Part shown: positions 47,540 through 60,841 of the stretch, piece after piece
How the letters are laid out: every line of letters begins with the position of its first letter
Numbering within the stretch: position 1 is the first letter of the stretch
NCBI RefSeq assembly: GCF_963082655.1
Contig: NC_081552.1
Location: forward strand, 2,728,001 to 2,792,000
Source: Stomoxys calcitrans
Taxonomy: Eukaryota > Arthropoda > Insecta > Diptera > Muscidae
Reading direction: 5' to 3'
Length of the DNA stretch: 64,000 nt
Translations under genes and position numbers: made by a program
The notes under the pieces: generated by a model
The model's input: the letters and a program-made list of their open reading frames with translations, nothing else
What the model was told of the DNA's origin: nothing
The model's database searches: none

Positions 47540-48966
47540 GATGCTTGTACAAAATTGGAAGACTTTCGAATGAAGATTATGAACAAATTTCACGTAGGCG
47601 ATATTTATCTTATTAAGCTCTTTTTCCGAAAAATGTTCCTTATCCTTCTCTAACATAGCCCATTTTAATGTTTTAATGTTAATGGGTAATTGTGCATTGG
47701 TGAATGCAGGTATGCATCTACACATACACACACACACACACGCATATACTATAACACCACCAAACGTTCATAATGTATGAGTGCTCCGTGCCTAGCACCA
47801 TGTTATCAGTCAAGCTATAAGAATATTTTTTTTAAGCTTGTATTTTCCAGAGGTCAGTCCATAAAGGGTTAAAACATGCCAACAGGCATGGGAGGAGGAG
47901 TTCAAACAAGCGAACGAAAAAAAAAAATTAATTAGACTTGTAATCTGTCAGGTGCTAATGTATGCGCTTCACATTAGCATAGATACATATTAAACCTTCA
48001 TTATTATTTTTTTTAACTACCCCAAGACAAGGCGAAGCATAACCACAACGACAACAATGTATACGACGATATCTCTGAGAAAGTGAGAAAATAATAGCTC
48101 CAAATCATAAACCGTATTGATAGACAACGAACAGATGCAAACACAACACAACACTCTCATTTCGAGTATCTCCAGAGTGGAACACTAAAGGTCCAACAAT
48201 GAACACACCGAAGATGGCTTCTGCCATTAATCATTCATTGCATTGGCCGACCCCATTGTAAGGGGCACATGTGCATCAAATGGATTTTGAATCTCTACGC
48301 ATGCGTGCTCCACAAGCACTAGCTGTTATGTAACAATCAAATTGGTGTGAATTTGAAGATTATTCTAAAATGCTATTGGAAAATTAAAATTTTCCGGAAA
48401 ATTTCCAGCTGATCGCTTAAGGTAATGTAGTACACAATAGGAGTTATATAATCTTTCATAAAAGGTAAGTGGCGGGTGGAAGAACCAATTGAATTGTGGA
48501 ATAATGTATTTATGGGTTCTCACCTCCTTGCGAGTTTTCACGCTGTAACAGCATGACGGGTGTTGGAATAGATGTTTGATTTTAGAAGTGCAGATCTTTG
48601 CCTGAAATAATATTAAAATATATTAAAAGAACATAGTAAGTACGTCGAGGCGTTTTAAACATATCACATTAGGAATTGATTTTCTTAGGGATTACATCTA
48701 GGGTCCAAAAACTACATACAAAACCAGGGACTGATATTAATCAATTCTTGGTCTGTTTTCTTTGGCAAGAGGTCCGATTCATTGGCTTTAGCAGGGTACT
48801 CTGTTCAACTTTCGGAATAGTTTTAGTTATTTTTTAGCAAACATTCTACATGTATACAACCATGCCATCATAATGCGCTTAGATAAATTGTGTCAAATAG
48901 ATTTTTTAAGTACTTTGCCTTAAAAAAAGCTATTAAACTTTTCACACATTTGACATTTCTTATATT
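47540..48966. other. Unique non-coding DNA
   Basis: No gene supported. A (CA)n run lies at 47724-47741 and small A or T runs elsewhere. Confidence 0.4.
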
Positions 48967-49183
48967 TAAACCCTACACCACTACTGTGGTACAGGTGCAT
49001 TTGTTTGTAATACCCAAAAAGAAGAGAGATAGACCCATTGATAAGCATACCGATCGACTCAGAATCACTTTCTGATTCGATGTAGCTTTGCCCGTCTGAC
49101 CATGTTAATTCGTGTACAAACTACAGGTCGCAATTTTCATCCGATTGTCTTCAAACTCGGTATGGGAATGTTTTCCGTCCTAG
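48967..49183 (-). mobile_element. Family C element, M-end half
   Basis: AAACCCTACACCACTACTGT, TAATACCCAAAAAGAAGAGA, CCCATTGATAAGCATACCGA, CGACTCAGAATCACTTTCTG and GCCCGTCTGACCATGTT. It is separated from its probable other half (49680-50112) by LINE sequence and a TA run. Confidence 0.7.
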
Positions 49184-50112
<929 letters not shown>

Positions 50113-51044
50113 CTGTTTTTTTTTTTTGTTTGCGTTGAGTAGCCAAAAATTTTACCAATTTCAACTTTTTGTAGGCGGTCCTAGTTTAAGCACAAAACTT
50201 CTGATGCAGAATTTGATTATAAGACTATTCCTCTAAATCGTCATATATATTCATGTGATAATATTTTTTTATGAACTCTTCTTGGTTAGTACTTTTGTTT
50301 ACCATCAACATCTTTGTATTGTTAATAACATTAGCATCTACATATATATGTGATATCCATGCATACATACATACATACATATATGAATATAAATGCACGT
50401 CGTAGTCGTGTAGTTGTATATAAATTTATGATTATTGCCCTGTCAAGCCTCCTCTTTATGGGATCATACAAAACATACATGTACACTGGTATGGACCATT
50501 CCCAACACTTCTACTCCCCATACACACTCAAGCACTCTCACACCCACTGAGATGGTCGGTCATGGCTGAAGCTCCGCACAAAATGAGAAGGAAGAGAATT
50601 GAAATGTACACTCTCAGCCACCACATTCGGTCGACAGCAGTAAAGCGGCCATAGCCAATGTGCACTTTTTTGGCATTTATTTCCTTTTTGTGTGAGCCGA
50701 GTTATAAAAATTGGATTTTCGCGCCGTGCAACTTAATCACATTTGCTCTTACGGCGGCGGTTTCAATTTTATTGCCATCGTGTGGTCGTTGTAGGTATAG
50801 CCATTGAGAGTTAGAACAAGTCTTGCTTTAAAAAGAATCAAGATTGCCCATTTTAAAAAATTATAAAAAAAACGTTTAAAAATTTATCAGAATTAGTATC
50901 AATTTGTTAAATTTTTGTAAAATAACAAATCAGGAGATAATAAGTGAAATAAGTTACAAGTTACTAAAATAAAAGTAAACTATATAAAATTATCCAAATA
51001 TTTTCAGCAATTTTTTTTTCTATGAGTGTAAATATTTAAGGGCC
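50113..51044. other. Unique non-coding DNA
   Basis: A (CATA)n run lies at 50361-50384. No gene or mobile element recognised. Confidence 0.4.
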
Positions 51045-51256
51045 CATAGATGACCTAAGAAGGTGAAGTTCGCTGAAGTTTGGAACAGTGAGTCCTCGAT
51101 AAATCGAGTAATAAATGAGCCTTTTATGGACCAAAAACTTTTGAAAGGGAGATCGGTCCGATTTAGATCGAATTCGCTAAAATGTCTAGAGATCTAATCT
51201 CACTCACTGTTTAAAATTTCAATGAAATCCCGTAATAAATGTGCCTTTTGTAGACC

Positions 51257-51624
51257 CAAAATTGCAAATGCAAAAATTGAAAATTTTCCCCATGAACATT
51301 CCACTAAGGAACAGGGGCAAACTTCTCACATATCAATGAGTGCAGTCCGATTCAAGTTTAAGCTCAATGATAAGGGGCCTCCTTTTTATAGCCGAGTAAG
51401 GACGGCGTGCCGCAGTGCGACACCTCTTTGAAGAGAAGTTATACATGGGTACTATGCCATGTATAACTTCTCTCCAAAGAGGTGTCGCACTGCACTCGTA
51501 AATGTTGCCAGCATTAGGAGGGGAAAACCACAGCTGAACATTTCTGTCTGATGGTCCCGCCAGGTTTCGAACCCAGGCGTTCAGCTCTATAGGCGGACAT
51601 AATAACCTCTGCGCTACGGTGGCC
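51257..51624 (-). mobile_element. tRNA-derived SINE, full length, with target duplication
   Basis: On minus: GGCCACCGTAGCGCAGAGGT (box A) and GGGTTCGAAACC (box B), then CTAATGCTGGCAACATTTAC, an inverted duplication, GGCTATAAAAAGGAGGCCCC and GCCCCTGTTCCTTAGTGGAA, ending in a T/A-rich tail. It is flanked by CCTTTTGTAGACCCA (51242-51256) and CCTTTTGTAGATCCA (51627-51641), a 15-bp target-site duplication with one mismatch. Confidence 0.85.
51412..51493. repeat. Fold-back hairpin in the SINE, 37-bp arms
   Basis: Left arm 51412-51448 and right arm 51457-51493 are reverse complements with one A/G difference; the loop is GTACTATG. The other SINE copies contain only one of the two arms. Confidence 0.9.
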
Positions 51625-51770
51625 TCCTTTTGTAGATCCAGAACCTTAAATCGTGAGTTCGGTCTATATGTCAGCTGTATCCAAACATAGTCCGGTCTGC
51701 ATCAAATTTGACACATATGTGCAGGGAGGTAATGTAACTCACTGTTCAAAATTTCAACGATACTGGTTAA

Positions 51771-53240
51771 TAATACCTATTATCGGCCCAATACCTTTTA
51801 TCGGAAAATTCGTATTGTACTCTCAAATACCTTTTATTTGAACCACATATTGACCCGATTTGTGTCTAAATCAGTTTGGGATGCGACGTTCCCTCTGTAA
51901 CTTGATTGAAAATTTATTTACCAGATTCGTGTTTTTGGTTTATTTTCATGGTGCAAATAAAACAACAATTCTCTTTAGTGACAATTTTTAAAGTTTTGGT
52001 ACAAAAATGCTGTTATGTTCAATGATAAAAATCATTGGAAAAAACACCAAACGGCTGCCAGGTACAAGAAAACACAACAAGAATTTCTAAGGTACATGCA
52101 TGGTTTGGTAACACTTACGCGATAAAGAAATTTCCATCACAAAGTAGGCATTTGAGTACGCGAAAAGATCAGCAACCATTTCTTGTTTTATTTTTACCAA
52201 GGCAAATACAAAAAAATTCTGTCATTGATAATGATAAAAATCATAAGAAACAACACACAAATTGCTGCCAGGTAGAAGAATTTCTAAGGTACATACATGG
52301 TTTGCTAACACTTACGCGATTTTTATGTTTACCAAAACAAATAAAAAACCATAATGAAGTTATGCGAAAATGGAAGGCTTTTAGAATAATAGTGTATCAT
52401 AACATCGAAATTAATCCCAATGTACTCTGAAAGAGTTTGAATTACCAACTAAGATTTGCTTATAATTTGTAAAACTTTGAATTATGTTACAACATTAAAT
52501 TGAACTTGGCATCCCTTTCAATATCCATTGAACTTGGCATCCCTTTTCAAAGTTTGAATTTTAATTAATTAATTTGTTAATAAAGAAAAACTAGTTAAAA
52601 CCCCGAGTAACATGTGCTACATGTCAAGAATGAAAAGCATTGTCTGGATAAAAAGAATTTATCAGAAAAAAATTTTACTTTTATTATAAACAAAGCACAA
52701 CGTTTTTCAGAAAAGAAGTTTACTTTGCGAAAATTTATTACTATATCAAATAGGAAACCCCGTTCTTGAAGCTCAAGAAGTATAGATCGATCTTAAGATC
52801 GTTTTACGAGTGCATATGGGCTATATTTAACTATGAACCGATTCATACAAGAATTGACGTGGAGATTGCATACATAAGGTTCGCATCTCATATAAAGTCT
52901 AATAGAAAATATACGCTCCAAATACACCAACACTTTGATCTCTTAGGTCATACTAATCTTTTACATTTGTTGAAAATCAGCTACAAAAATGCTGCAAAGT
53001 TATCTAAGAATTTCGCCCTCCAGTTGCCATTAGCGTAGCAAAGCTTCACGGTTGCCTCAGTTTGTTAAAAAAAATAAACCTTATGATTTTTTCTTCATTT
53101 TGTTGGCAATACTGGTTTTCTCTTTGGTTATGGTGCAGCAGCAAATGTCTAAGCATTGGCTTGACTTCTTCACGTGAAAATTTACGATTATATGTGAAGT
53201 CTACAATCGAATGGACTTGACTTTGTTGCAATAGCAGTCC

Positions 53241-53288
<48 letters not shown>

Positions 53289-54831
53289 CGTCGCCCTTGC
53301 TCTCTACGCCTCTTCACTGACGCTTAAGAACGAGGCAGCTTATGTGTGTGTGTATGAATAATGTGGCTCATGTGTCAGGAAGTCTTGGCGGATTTACAAT
53401 AAGATTAATAGTAGATTAACTGCCAAAGGGCAACTTGCTCTTCGCCTTCATCTGTTGGTGGTGCTGCTGGTGCATTGGCTATTGCAATATATGGCAGCCC
53501 GTTTATGGCTGTTGGCTAAGACACCCCAAACACTTTCAATAAAACAAAAAGTGATTTCAATAAATTTTAACGCCAATCTGTATGAAATTAAACGGATTGC
53601 ATTGACAATGCAATCAAAATGACAATAATAATTCACACAAAACTATTTGGAATTGCAAACTATGCGGAACGCTATTCATTTAAAACAAGATCAAGGTGTC
53701 CCAATCAGCCAAAAGGTACAAAGGTGGTGCGCGGACACGAACACATGCATAGTGCGATGCTGGTGTTGATGTGTTGCACCACCTGCAAAATTTAAATTAT
53801 TTCACATGGGTTTAGGTTTGGGGATGGGGTGGAGTACAAGCCAACTACCCATAGAATTGCTATGTAATAAAGGCATGCAGGTATTCCATGATGTCCCCCA
53901 CTCCTCTACATAACCCATTTCTCATGCACTTGGCCATACTTCAAATTTACTGAAACATCAACTACAGATAAAAACACACCATTTTGGTTTTGAATATACG
54001 GCGAGTGAATTCACAAGCATTATTTAAATGTTAACACAAAATTAAAGTGAATACACCACTGCGCATCCACACATCAGCTAGCTAAGGTTCGCGTACTTTG
54101 CATCCGCATCCGCATCCGTTTTCCCAATTGCATTTGAGGGAGAGAGAGTGAATGTGTGTAATGGTACATGAGGACAAAAGTAACTAACGTCAGGAGATTT
54201 CCGATTTGGGGACCAGGGGATTGAATGCAAATAAACAAATGAATGCAGCAGCGGCAAACTTCTATTCTGACCAAACGACCATCGCTTATCATTATATTTT
54301 TACTCGGTGCTCTCCGCAGTACACGTGGTTTGTTGGTAAAAACTGTGGTAATTTATAATAAATTTTAATTTGTGCAAATTTCCATTTGCAATTTGTTCAT
54401 CAGCAGTTACAAACGCAATCGAATAATCGTTGTGAAAGCAAATTCGACTCAATGAAAGCATGTTATATGTCTGGTTCTTATGATTGACGGACCAAATTCT
54501 TTGCAACCTTTACCCAGAATCATGATAGTATTAAACGATCCTTTTGCAGAAAGGCAAAACGAAAAAGTTAAGAAGGACTGAGAGATTAACTTATTATGAC
54601 GTATGGTGAAAGAGGTATTTCACAGCTTGGTAAATAGTTAGATGGGATTGTTTTGCGCAAAATTTATTTGTAGGATTTTAGCAATGAAAACGAACCAAGT
54701 AACCAAAACTTCAAAATAATGAAGCAATCTTTCAATTTAATTTCCTATTTACTAATGGAAACGGCAAAACTTTTCTTCTTCTTATTTTACTTCATAACGC
54801 AATGTCTTATTATTATTTTTAAATTTTTTTT
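51771..54831. other. Mostly unique DNA with repeats R5 and R3 and a decayed A unit
   Basis: R5-like text at 51780-51870; R3 copies at 51975-52160 and 52215-52345 (CTGCCAGGTACAAGAAAACA, AAGAATTTCTAAGGTACATG, AACACTTACGCGAT); a 28-bp direct repeat of TTGAACTTGGCATCCCTTT at 52501-52550; a very decayed family A unit at about 52750-53020; a (CT)n run at 53250-53284. No host gene is supported. Confidence 0.5.
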
Positions 54832-55630
54832 CAACATCCAAATCTGGACCAATCTGGGCCAAATTGCAGAAGGATGTCGTAGGGTCTAACATAACTCTTT
54901 GTTCCACATTTTGGCGAAATCGGAAAATAAATGCGCTTTTTTGTGGGCCCAAAACCTTATATAGAGAGATAGGTCTATATGACAGCTATATCCAAATCTA
55001 GACCGATCTAAGCCAAATTGAAGGCTGATGTCGAAGGACCAAATATAACTCACTGTCCCAAATTTCTTCAAAATCGGATAATAAATGCGCCTTTTATGGG
55101 CCCAAAACCTTAAGTCGAGTGATCGGTCTATATGGCAGCTATATCCAAATCTGGACCGATTTGTGCCATATTGCAGAAAGAGGTCGAGCGGTCTAACTTA
55201 ACTCACTGTCCCAAATTTCGGCGAAATTGGACAATAAATGCGCCTTTATGGGCCCAAAACCTTATATCGAGAGATAGGTCTATATGGCATCTATATCTAA
55301 ATATGATCCGATCTAAGCCAAATTGAAGAAGGATATCGACTGGCCTAACACAACTCACTGCGCCAAATTTCGGCGAAATCGGATAATAAATGCGCCTTTT
55401 ATGGGCTCTCAAATTTAAATCGAGAGATCGGTCTATATGACAGCTATATCCAAATCTGGACCGATCTGAGCCTAATTGAATAAGGTTGTCGACTGGTCTA
55501 ACACATCTCACTGACCCAAATTTTGTCACAAACGGATAATAAATGTGGCTTTTATGGGCTTAAGACCCTAAATCGGCGGATCGGTCTATATGGGGGCTAA
55601 ATCAAGATATAGTCCGATATAGCTCATCAT
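54832..55630 (+). mobile_element. Family B element, both ends missing
   Basis: Starts inside a unit (CATCCAAATCTGGACCAATC), with five units marked by GGTCTATATGACAGCTATAT or close variants, then the transition unit to ATAGTCCGATATAGCTCATC. No H-end or M-end. Confidence 0.75.
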
Positions 55631-55894
55631 CGCTGTTCAGACTGCTGGAACTGGATAGTTTCCGGTTGAAGCTAAGACTTTTCTCTAAAGCGACAACCAG
55701 ACGGGGATAAAATCTTCAGTGGGCCATTTTTGGTAGTATATAAAATCGCAGATCGCGATTTTGCATAATCAGGTTATGCCCAGAAACCATAGGTCTATAA
55801 TCAAATTCTTGCTTCCGGTTTGCAATAACAAAATCGAAAAGTTGTTTAATATGGGACTTAAAACTAAAGTTTGTCCTTTAAAAAGCCTGAATTT

Positions 55895-56035
55895 TGCGCA
55901 AACTTCTCACACATCATTCAATTCAAATTTTAAGCTCATTGATAAGGGGCCTGCTTTTTATAGGAGAGTCCGAAATGCGTGAACAGTGGACACCTCTTGG
56001 GCCATAGTTCCTAACAAATGTCGCCAAATCACTCT
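55895..56035 (-). repeat. tRNA-derived SINE fragment
   Basis: GCGCAAACTTCTCACACATC, TTCAAATTTTAAGCTCATTG, ATAAGGGGCCTGCTTTTTAT, then ACACCTCTTGG: the 3' half of the SINE, diverged. Confidence 0.6.
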
Positions 56036-56085
56036 TTATAGGGTGGTAAAGTATGAAATGTCCAGTTACACAACAAAAAAAAATT

Positions 56086-56290
56086 GTACCCATGAACATT
56101 CAACTAACGAACAGAGGCATACGAAGTGAGCGCATTCCGATTCAAGTTTAAGCTATATATAGGGGGCCTTCTTTTTGTAGCCGAGTCCGAACGGCGTGCC
56201 GCAGTGCGACACCTCTTTGGAGAGACGTTTTTACATGGCATAGTACCTCACAAATGTTGCCGGCATTAGGAGGGGAAAACTACCGCTGTA
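56086..56290 (-). repeat. tRNA-derived SINE fragment, head missing
   Basis: CCATGAACATTCAACTAACG, CCGATTCAAGTTTAAGCTAT, GGGCCTTCTTTTTGTAGCCG, GCCGCAGTGCGACACCTCTT, ATGTTGCCGGCATTAGGAGG. Its 5' part is replaced by the M-end of the following family A element. Confidence 0.7.
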
Positions 56291-56292
56291 AA

Positions 56293-57926
56293 TTTTTATA
56301 CCCTCCACCATAAGATGGGGGGTATACTAATTTCGTCATTCTGTTTGTAACTACTCGAAATATTCGTCTGAGACCCAATAAAGTATATATATTCTTGATC
56401 GTCGTGACATTTTATGTCGATCTAGCCATGTCCGTCCGTCTGTCCGTCCGTCCGTCCGTCCGTCCGTCTGTCTGTCGAAAGCACGCTAACTTCCGAAGGA
56501 GTTAAGCTAGCCACTTGAAATTTTGCACAAATACTTCTTATTAGTGTAGGTCGGTTGGTATTGTAAATGGGCCATATCGGTCCATGTTTTGATATAGCTG
56601 CCATATAAACCGATCTTGGGTCTTGACTTCTTGAGCCTCTAGAGTGCGCAATTCTTATCCGATTGGGATGAAATTTTGCACGACTTGTTTTGTTATGATA
56701 TCCAACAACTGTGCCAAGTATGGTTTAAATCGGACCATAACCTGATATAGCTGCCATATAAACCGATCTTGGGTCTTGACTTCTTCAGCCTCTAGAGTGC
56801 GCAATTCTTATCCGATTGGAATGAAATTTTGCACGACGTGTTTTGTTATGATATCCAACAACTGTGCCAAGTATGGTTCAAATCGGTCCATAACCTGATA
56901 TAGCTGCCATATAAACCGATCTGGGGTCTTGACTTCTTGAGCCTCTAGAGTGCGCAATTCTTATCCGATTGGGATGAAATTTTGCACGACTTGTTTTGTT
57001 ATGATATCCAACAACTGTGCCAAGTATGGTTTAAATCGGACCATAACCTGATATAGCTGCCATATAAACCGATCTTGGGTCTTGACTTCTTCAGCCTCTA
57101 GAGTGCGCAATTCTTATCCGATTGGAATGAAATTTTGCACGACGTGTTTTGTTATGATATCCAACAACTGTGCCAAGTATGGTTCAAATCGGTCCATAAC
57201 CTTATTTAGCTGTCATATAAACCGATCTTGGGTCTTAACTTCTTGAGCCTCTAGAGGGCGCAATTCTTATCCAATTTGAATGAATTTTGGCACGTAGTAT
57301 TTTGTTATACTATCCAACAACTGTGCCAAATATGGTTCAAATCGGTTCATAACCTGATATAGCTGTTATATAAACAGATTTGGGGACTTGACTTCTTGAG
57401 CTTCTAGAGGGCTCAATTTCTATCCGATTTGGCTGTAGTTTCGCAAGACGTTTTTTATTGTTACTTTTAACAACTATGTCAAATAAAGTACAAGTCGGTT
57501 CATAACCTGATATAGCTGCCATATAAACCGATCTGGGATCTTGACATCTTGAGCCTCTAGAGGTCGCAATTATTATCCGATTTGACTGAAATTTTGTACG
57601 ACGGATTCTCTCATGACCATTAACATACGTGTTTATTATGGTCTGAATCGGTCTATAGGCCGATACAGCTCCCACAGCTCTTGAGCCCACAAAGGGCGCA
57701 ATTCTTATTCGAATTGGCTGACATTTTACACAGGTCTCCAACATATAATTTAATTGTGGTCCAAATCGGACAATATCTTGATATCGCTCTAATAGCAGAG
57801 CAAATCTTTTCTTATATCCTTTTTTGCCTAAGAAGAGATGCCGGGAAAAGAACTCGACAAATGCGATCCATGGTGGAGGGTATATAAGATTCGGCCCGGC
57901 CGAACTTAGCACGCTTTTACTTGTTT
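56293..57926 (-). mobile_element. Family A element with seven 153-bp units
   Basis: Full length: TTTTTATACCCTCCACCATA, CTTGATCGTCGTGACATTTT, a (GTCC)n run, units at 56635, 56788, 56941, 57094, 57247, 57400 and 57553 (each 153 bases), then GGTGGAGGGTATATAAGATT, CGGCCCGGCCGAACTTAGCA and CGCTTTTACTTGTTT. The long open frames across it come from the unit length being a multiple of three. Confidence 0.88.
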
Positions 57927-57934
57927 CTTTATGT

Positions 57935-58015
57935 GATGGTCTCGCCTGGATTTGAACCCAGGCTTTCAGCGTCATAGACGCACATGCTAACCTTTGCGCT
58001 ATGGTGGATATGGCC
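57935..58015 (-). repeat. tRNA-derived SINE head
   Basis: On minus CCACCATAGCGCAAAGGTTA (box A) and GGGTTCAAATCC (box B). About 80 bases, directly after the family A element. The body is missing. Confidence 0.65.
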
Positions 58016-58244
58016 AGTCACGTGCACGAACACGGATATCTGTATATTGAGTGATAATAAAGCTGTATTGAAGGTTTTATGGTTACTATAGGATCTGATG
58101 TGTTGGGTGGAAACTGCTTTTGACGGCAGCATATGGATCACAAATTTACCTGAGATCATAAATTTCCAGGGATCGCAGGAATCAGAAAGCTACCGTAAGT
58201 CGAAAACATGAGTGATCTACTTGCAAGCGATGGAGAAATCCAAA

Positions 58245-58440
58245 AGTAATCATAGGGTAGCATGAGGTTAGCAGGTCCCCCTATGGCGCCGAACGCCTGG
58301 ATTCAAATCTCGACGTAAACATCTGAACAATTTTCGGCTGTGGTTATCCCCTTACTAATGCTGGCTACATTTGTGAGGTATCCTGCCATGTTAAAACTTA
58401 TCCACCAAGTGGTGTCGCTAAGATTTGTTGCCTCTAAAAC
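58245..58440 (+). repeat. tRNA-derived SINE, partial
   Basis: GGTAGCATGAGGTTAGCAGG (decayed box A), GAACGCCTGGATTCAAATCT (box B), GGTTATCCCCTTACTAATGC, GAGGTATCCTGCCATGTTAA. The 3' end is not recognisable. Confidence 0.65.
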
Positions 58441-58479
58441 CCGTCATTGGGCCCATAGCGTGGCATGCCGCAGTGCTAC

Positions 58480-59868
58480 AAAACTACTGTGGTGCAGGGT
58501 GTTATAACTTAGTGAATTTGTTTGTAACACCCAGAAGGAAGACAGATAGACCCATTGATAAGATCGACTCAGTATCACATTCTGATTCGATTTAGCTATG
58601 TCCGCCTGTCTTTCCGTCTGTCCATGTTAATTTGTGTACAAAGTACAGGTCGTAATTTTCATGTGATCGTCTTAAAATTTGGCACAAGCATTTTCTTGGG
58701 CCTAGAGGCGAAGCCTATTAAAATTGGAAAATCGGTTCAGAATTGGATATAGCTCCCATATATATGAATTGCCCGATTTATACATCAAGAGCCTTTGTGG
58801 TTTAGATTTAGCTATGGCTCCCATTTACATGTAGAGCCTTCAAAAATTGAGATATTGAGCTGAAGTTTGGCACAGATACGTATATTTGCTGCACGTTGGT
58901 TAAGTTCCTGAATGGGCAAAATCGGACCATATTTGGATATAGCTGCTATATAGACCGATTTTCCGATAATGGGTCTAATGGCCATTAAAACTTCATTTTT
59001 TATCAAATTTTGCTGAAATTGGAACAGTGAGTAGTCAAAGGTTTGCCGACAACTGACCTAAATATGGATTAGATCGGTCCATATTTAGATATAGCTACCA
59101 TATAGACCGATCTCCCGATAAAGGTTCTGAAGTAAATAATAGCTTTAATTTTGATCCAATTTCGCTGAAATTTAAAACACTGGGTTAGTTTAAGCCTCCC
59201 GACATCCGACCTAAATATGGTTCAGATCGGACTTTATTTAGATATAGCTGCCATATAGACCGACTTCCCGATAAAGGGCCTGAAGCCCCGAAAAGCTTTA
59301 ATTTTTATCCGATTTTGCTGAAATTTGGGATAGTGCGCCGTTTTAAGCCTTCCAACATCCAACCCAAATATGGTACAGATCGGAATTTATTTGTATATAC
59401 TTGTCATATAGACCAATTTGCCAATAAGGGGTCTGAAGCCAAATAAAAGCTTTATTTATTTCACTGAAATTTGAAACAGTGAGTGGGTTAAGACCTCCCA
59501 ACATCCGACTTAAATATGGTTCTGATCGGACTATATTTAGATATAGCTGCCTCATAGACCGATCTGCCGATAAGGGGACTGAAGCTTTTCTGAGCTTCAC
59601 GATATCCGACCTTAATATGGTTCAGATCGGTCTATAATTGGATATATCTGCCAAAGAGACCACTATATATGGATATATCTGCCAAAAGACCACCACAAAA
59701 TTGAATAGTGACATAATTAAATTAGACCACTTAATATTCGTGCCGAATTTGGGTGCATAAATTATCCAATTTTCACCGGATTGTGACGAAAGGAGTTTAA
59801 CGTATATACCCAAGGTGGTGGGTATCCAAAGTTCGGCCCGGCCGAATTTAATGCCTTTTTACTTGTTT
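58480..59868 (-). mobile_element. Chimeric element: family C M-end joined to family B body
   Basis: Family C text to about 58835 (CTGTGGTGCAGGGTGTTATA, CCCATTGATAAGATCGACTC, GGATATAGCTCCCATATATA), then family B from TTCAAAAATTGAGATATTGA through about six units to GGTGGTGGGTATCCAAAGTT, GGCCCGGCCGAATTTAATGC and TTTTTACTTGTTT. Confidence 0.75.
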
Positions 59869-59941
59869 TTATTTTTCACGTAACCAACAAGCAGGGGATG
59901 TCCCCTATATATGCAGTGCACTGCGTTGGCAATTAGGAAAG

Positions 59942-60840
59942 TTAAGGGTTGGAGGGGGGAAAGATGGAGTAGTGTTTATTGATATTCGTTCTAAACTTCT
60001 GAACGTCAATGTCGGTGGGAAAGATATTAGCGGGAAGTCGATTCCCCATACGAATGGTTCGGGCGAAAAATAAATTTTCTCGGTAATGCATGGTTCGGTC
60101 TACTGGCCAATCAATTACAAACGGGTGTGAGTTCCTGGCATGTCTTGTATTTCTGGTGAACATCTTAACGTCAGGGATAAGAAGACGAATATCCCTGGAA
60201 AACACACGCCATGAAAATAAAGATAGAGCAATACAACGCTTCCCACATTCCGACGATGTTCAAGAGAAGCAATAGAGTTGGATACCCTACTGTCCCCAAT
60301 CAACACCATCGCTCTCCGTTGAACCCGGTCAAGTAGCTCCAAGGATGATTTTGGAGCTCCTGCCCATATATGAGAGATATATTCTATCCTGGGCCTGATG
60401 TAGGTAGTATAGATATTAAGAAGACCAGAAGAGGTGAAATATTTCTGGCACCGCTTAAGAAAGCCCAAACACATGAATGCTTGTTTTGACCAACGGACAT
60501 CACATTGTATCTTCATGCCAAAAACATCAAGAGCATCTGACTGTTCAATATCTATACCGTCGACAGATATCGACAATTGAAGTGGGTCGGTGAATCGCTT
60601 GTGAGACAAGAAACAGCAGTGCGTCTTCTGTGCGTTAAAGTCTACTCTGTTCATTCTACCGCACTGGGAAATGGCCAACAAATCCTGGGAGAGCTTCTCA
60701 TCCATAATGCGCCTATTGTTCACAATTTCTTGAGAACTGGGCCTATGGTCGAAAGAATATGAATGACACAGACTACTGTCATCGGCAAATGAGTAGGCTG
60801 GATGAGAAGTCTGACCCAATAGATCGTCAATGAAAATAAG
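59942..60840 (-). pseudogene. LINE reverse transcriptase, C-terminal part
   Basis: From 60840: FIDDLLG, then SYSFADDSSL with the catalytic FADD, QCDVRWSKQAFMCLGFLKRC, TTYIRPRIEYISHIWAGAPK and LLDRVQRRAMVLIGDSRVSN. A frameshift near 60190 is followed by TRHARNSHPFVIDWPVDRT and TIRMGNRLPANIFPTDIDV, the usual end of Jockey/CR1-like ORF2. Its upstream part lies at 62090-61913, on the other side of an inserted family B element. The catalytic motif is intact, so it decayed fairly recently. Confidence 0.85.
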
Positions 60841-60841
60841 A

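Larger units (their letters stand above)
51045..51770 (+). mobile_element. Decayed family B element split by a SINE
   Basis: GAAGTTCGCTGAAGTTTGGA, GGGAGATCGGTCCGATTTAG, AATTTCAATGAAATCCCGTA before the SINE, and CCTTAAATCGTGAGTTCGGT, CTATATGTCAGCTGTATCCA after it. Both ends are lost. Confidence 0.6.

Noticed and set aside
56635..57705. CRISPR-like array
   Set aside because: Units are contiguous 153-bp tandem repeats with no constant-repeat/unique-spacer pattern, and the DNA is eukaryotic.
57337..57975. 212-codon open frame on the minus strand
   Set aside because: It runs through 153-bp tandem units of a family A element; 153 is divisible by three, so a stop-free frame is carried from unit to unit. 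No protein family fits.
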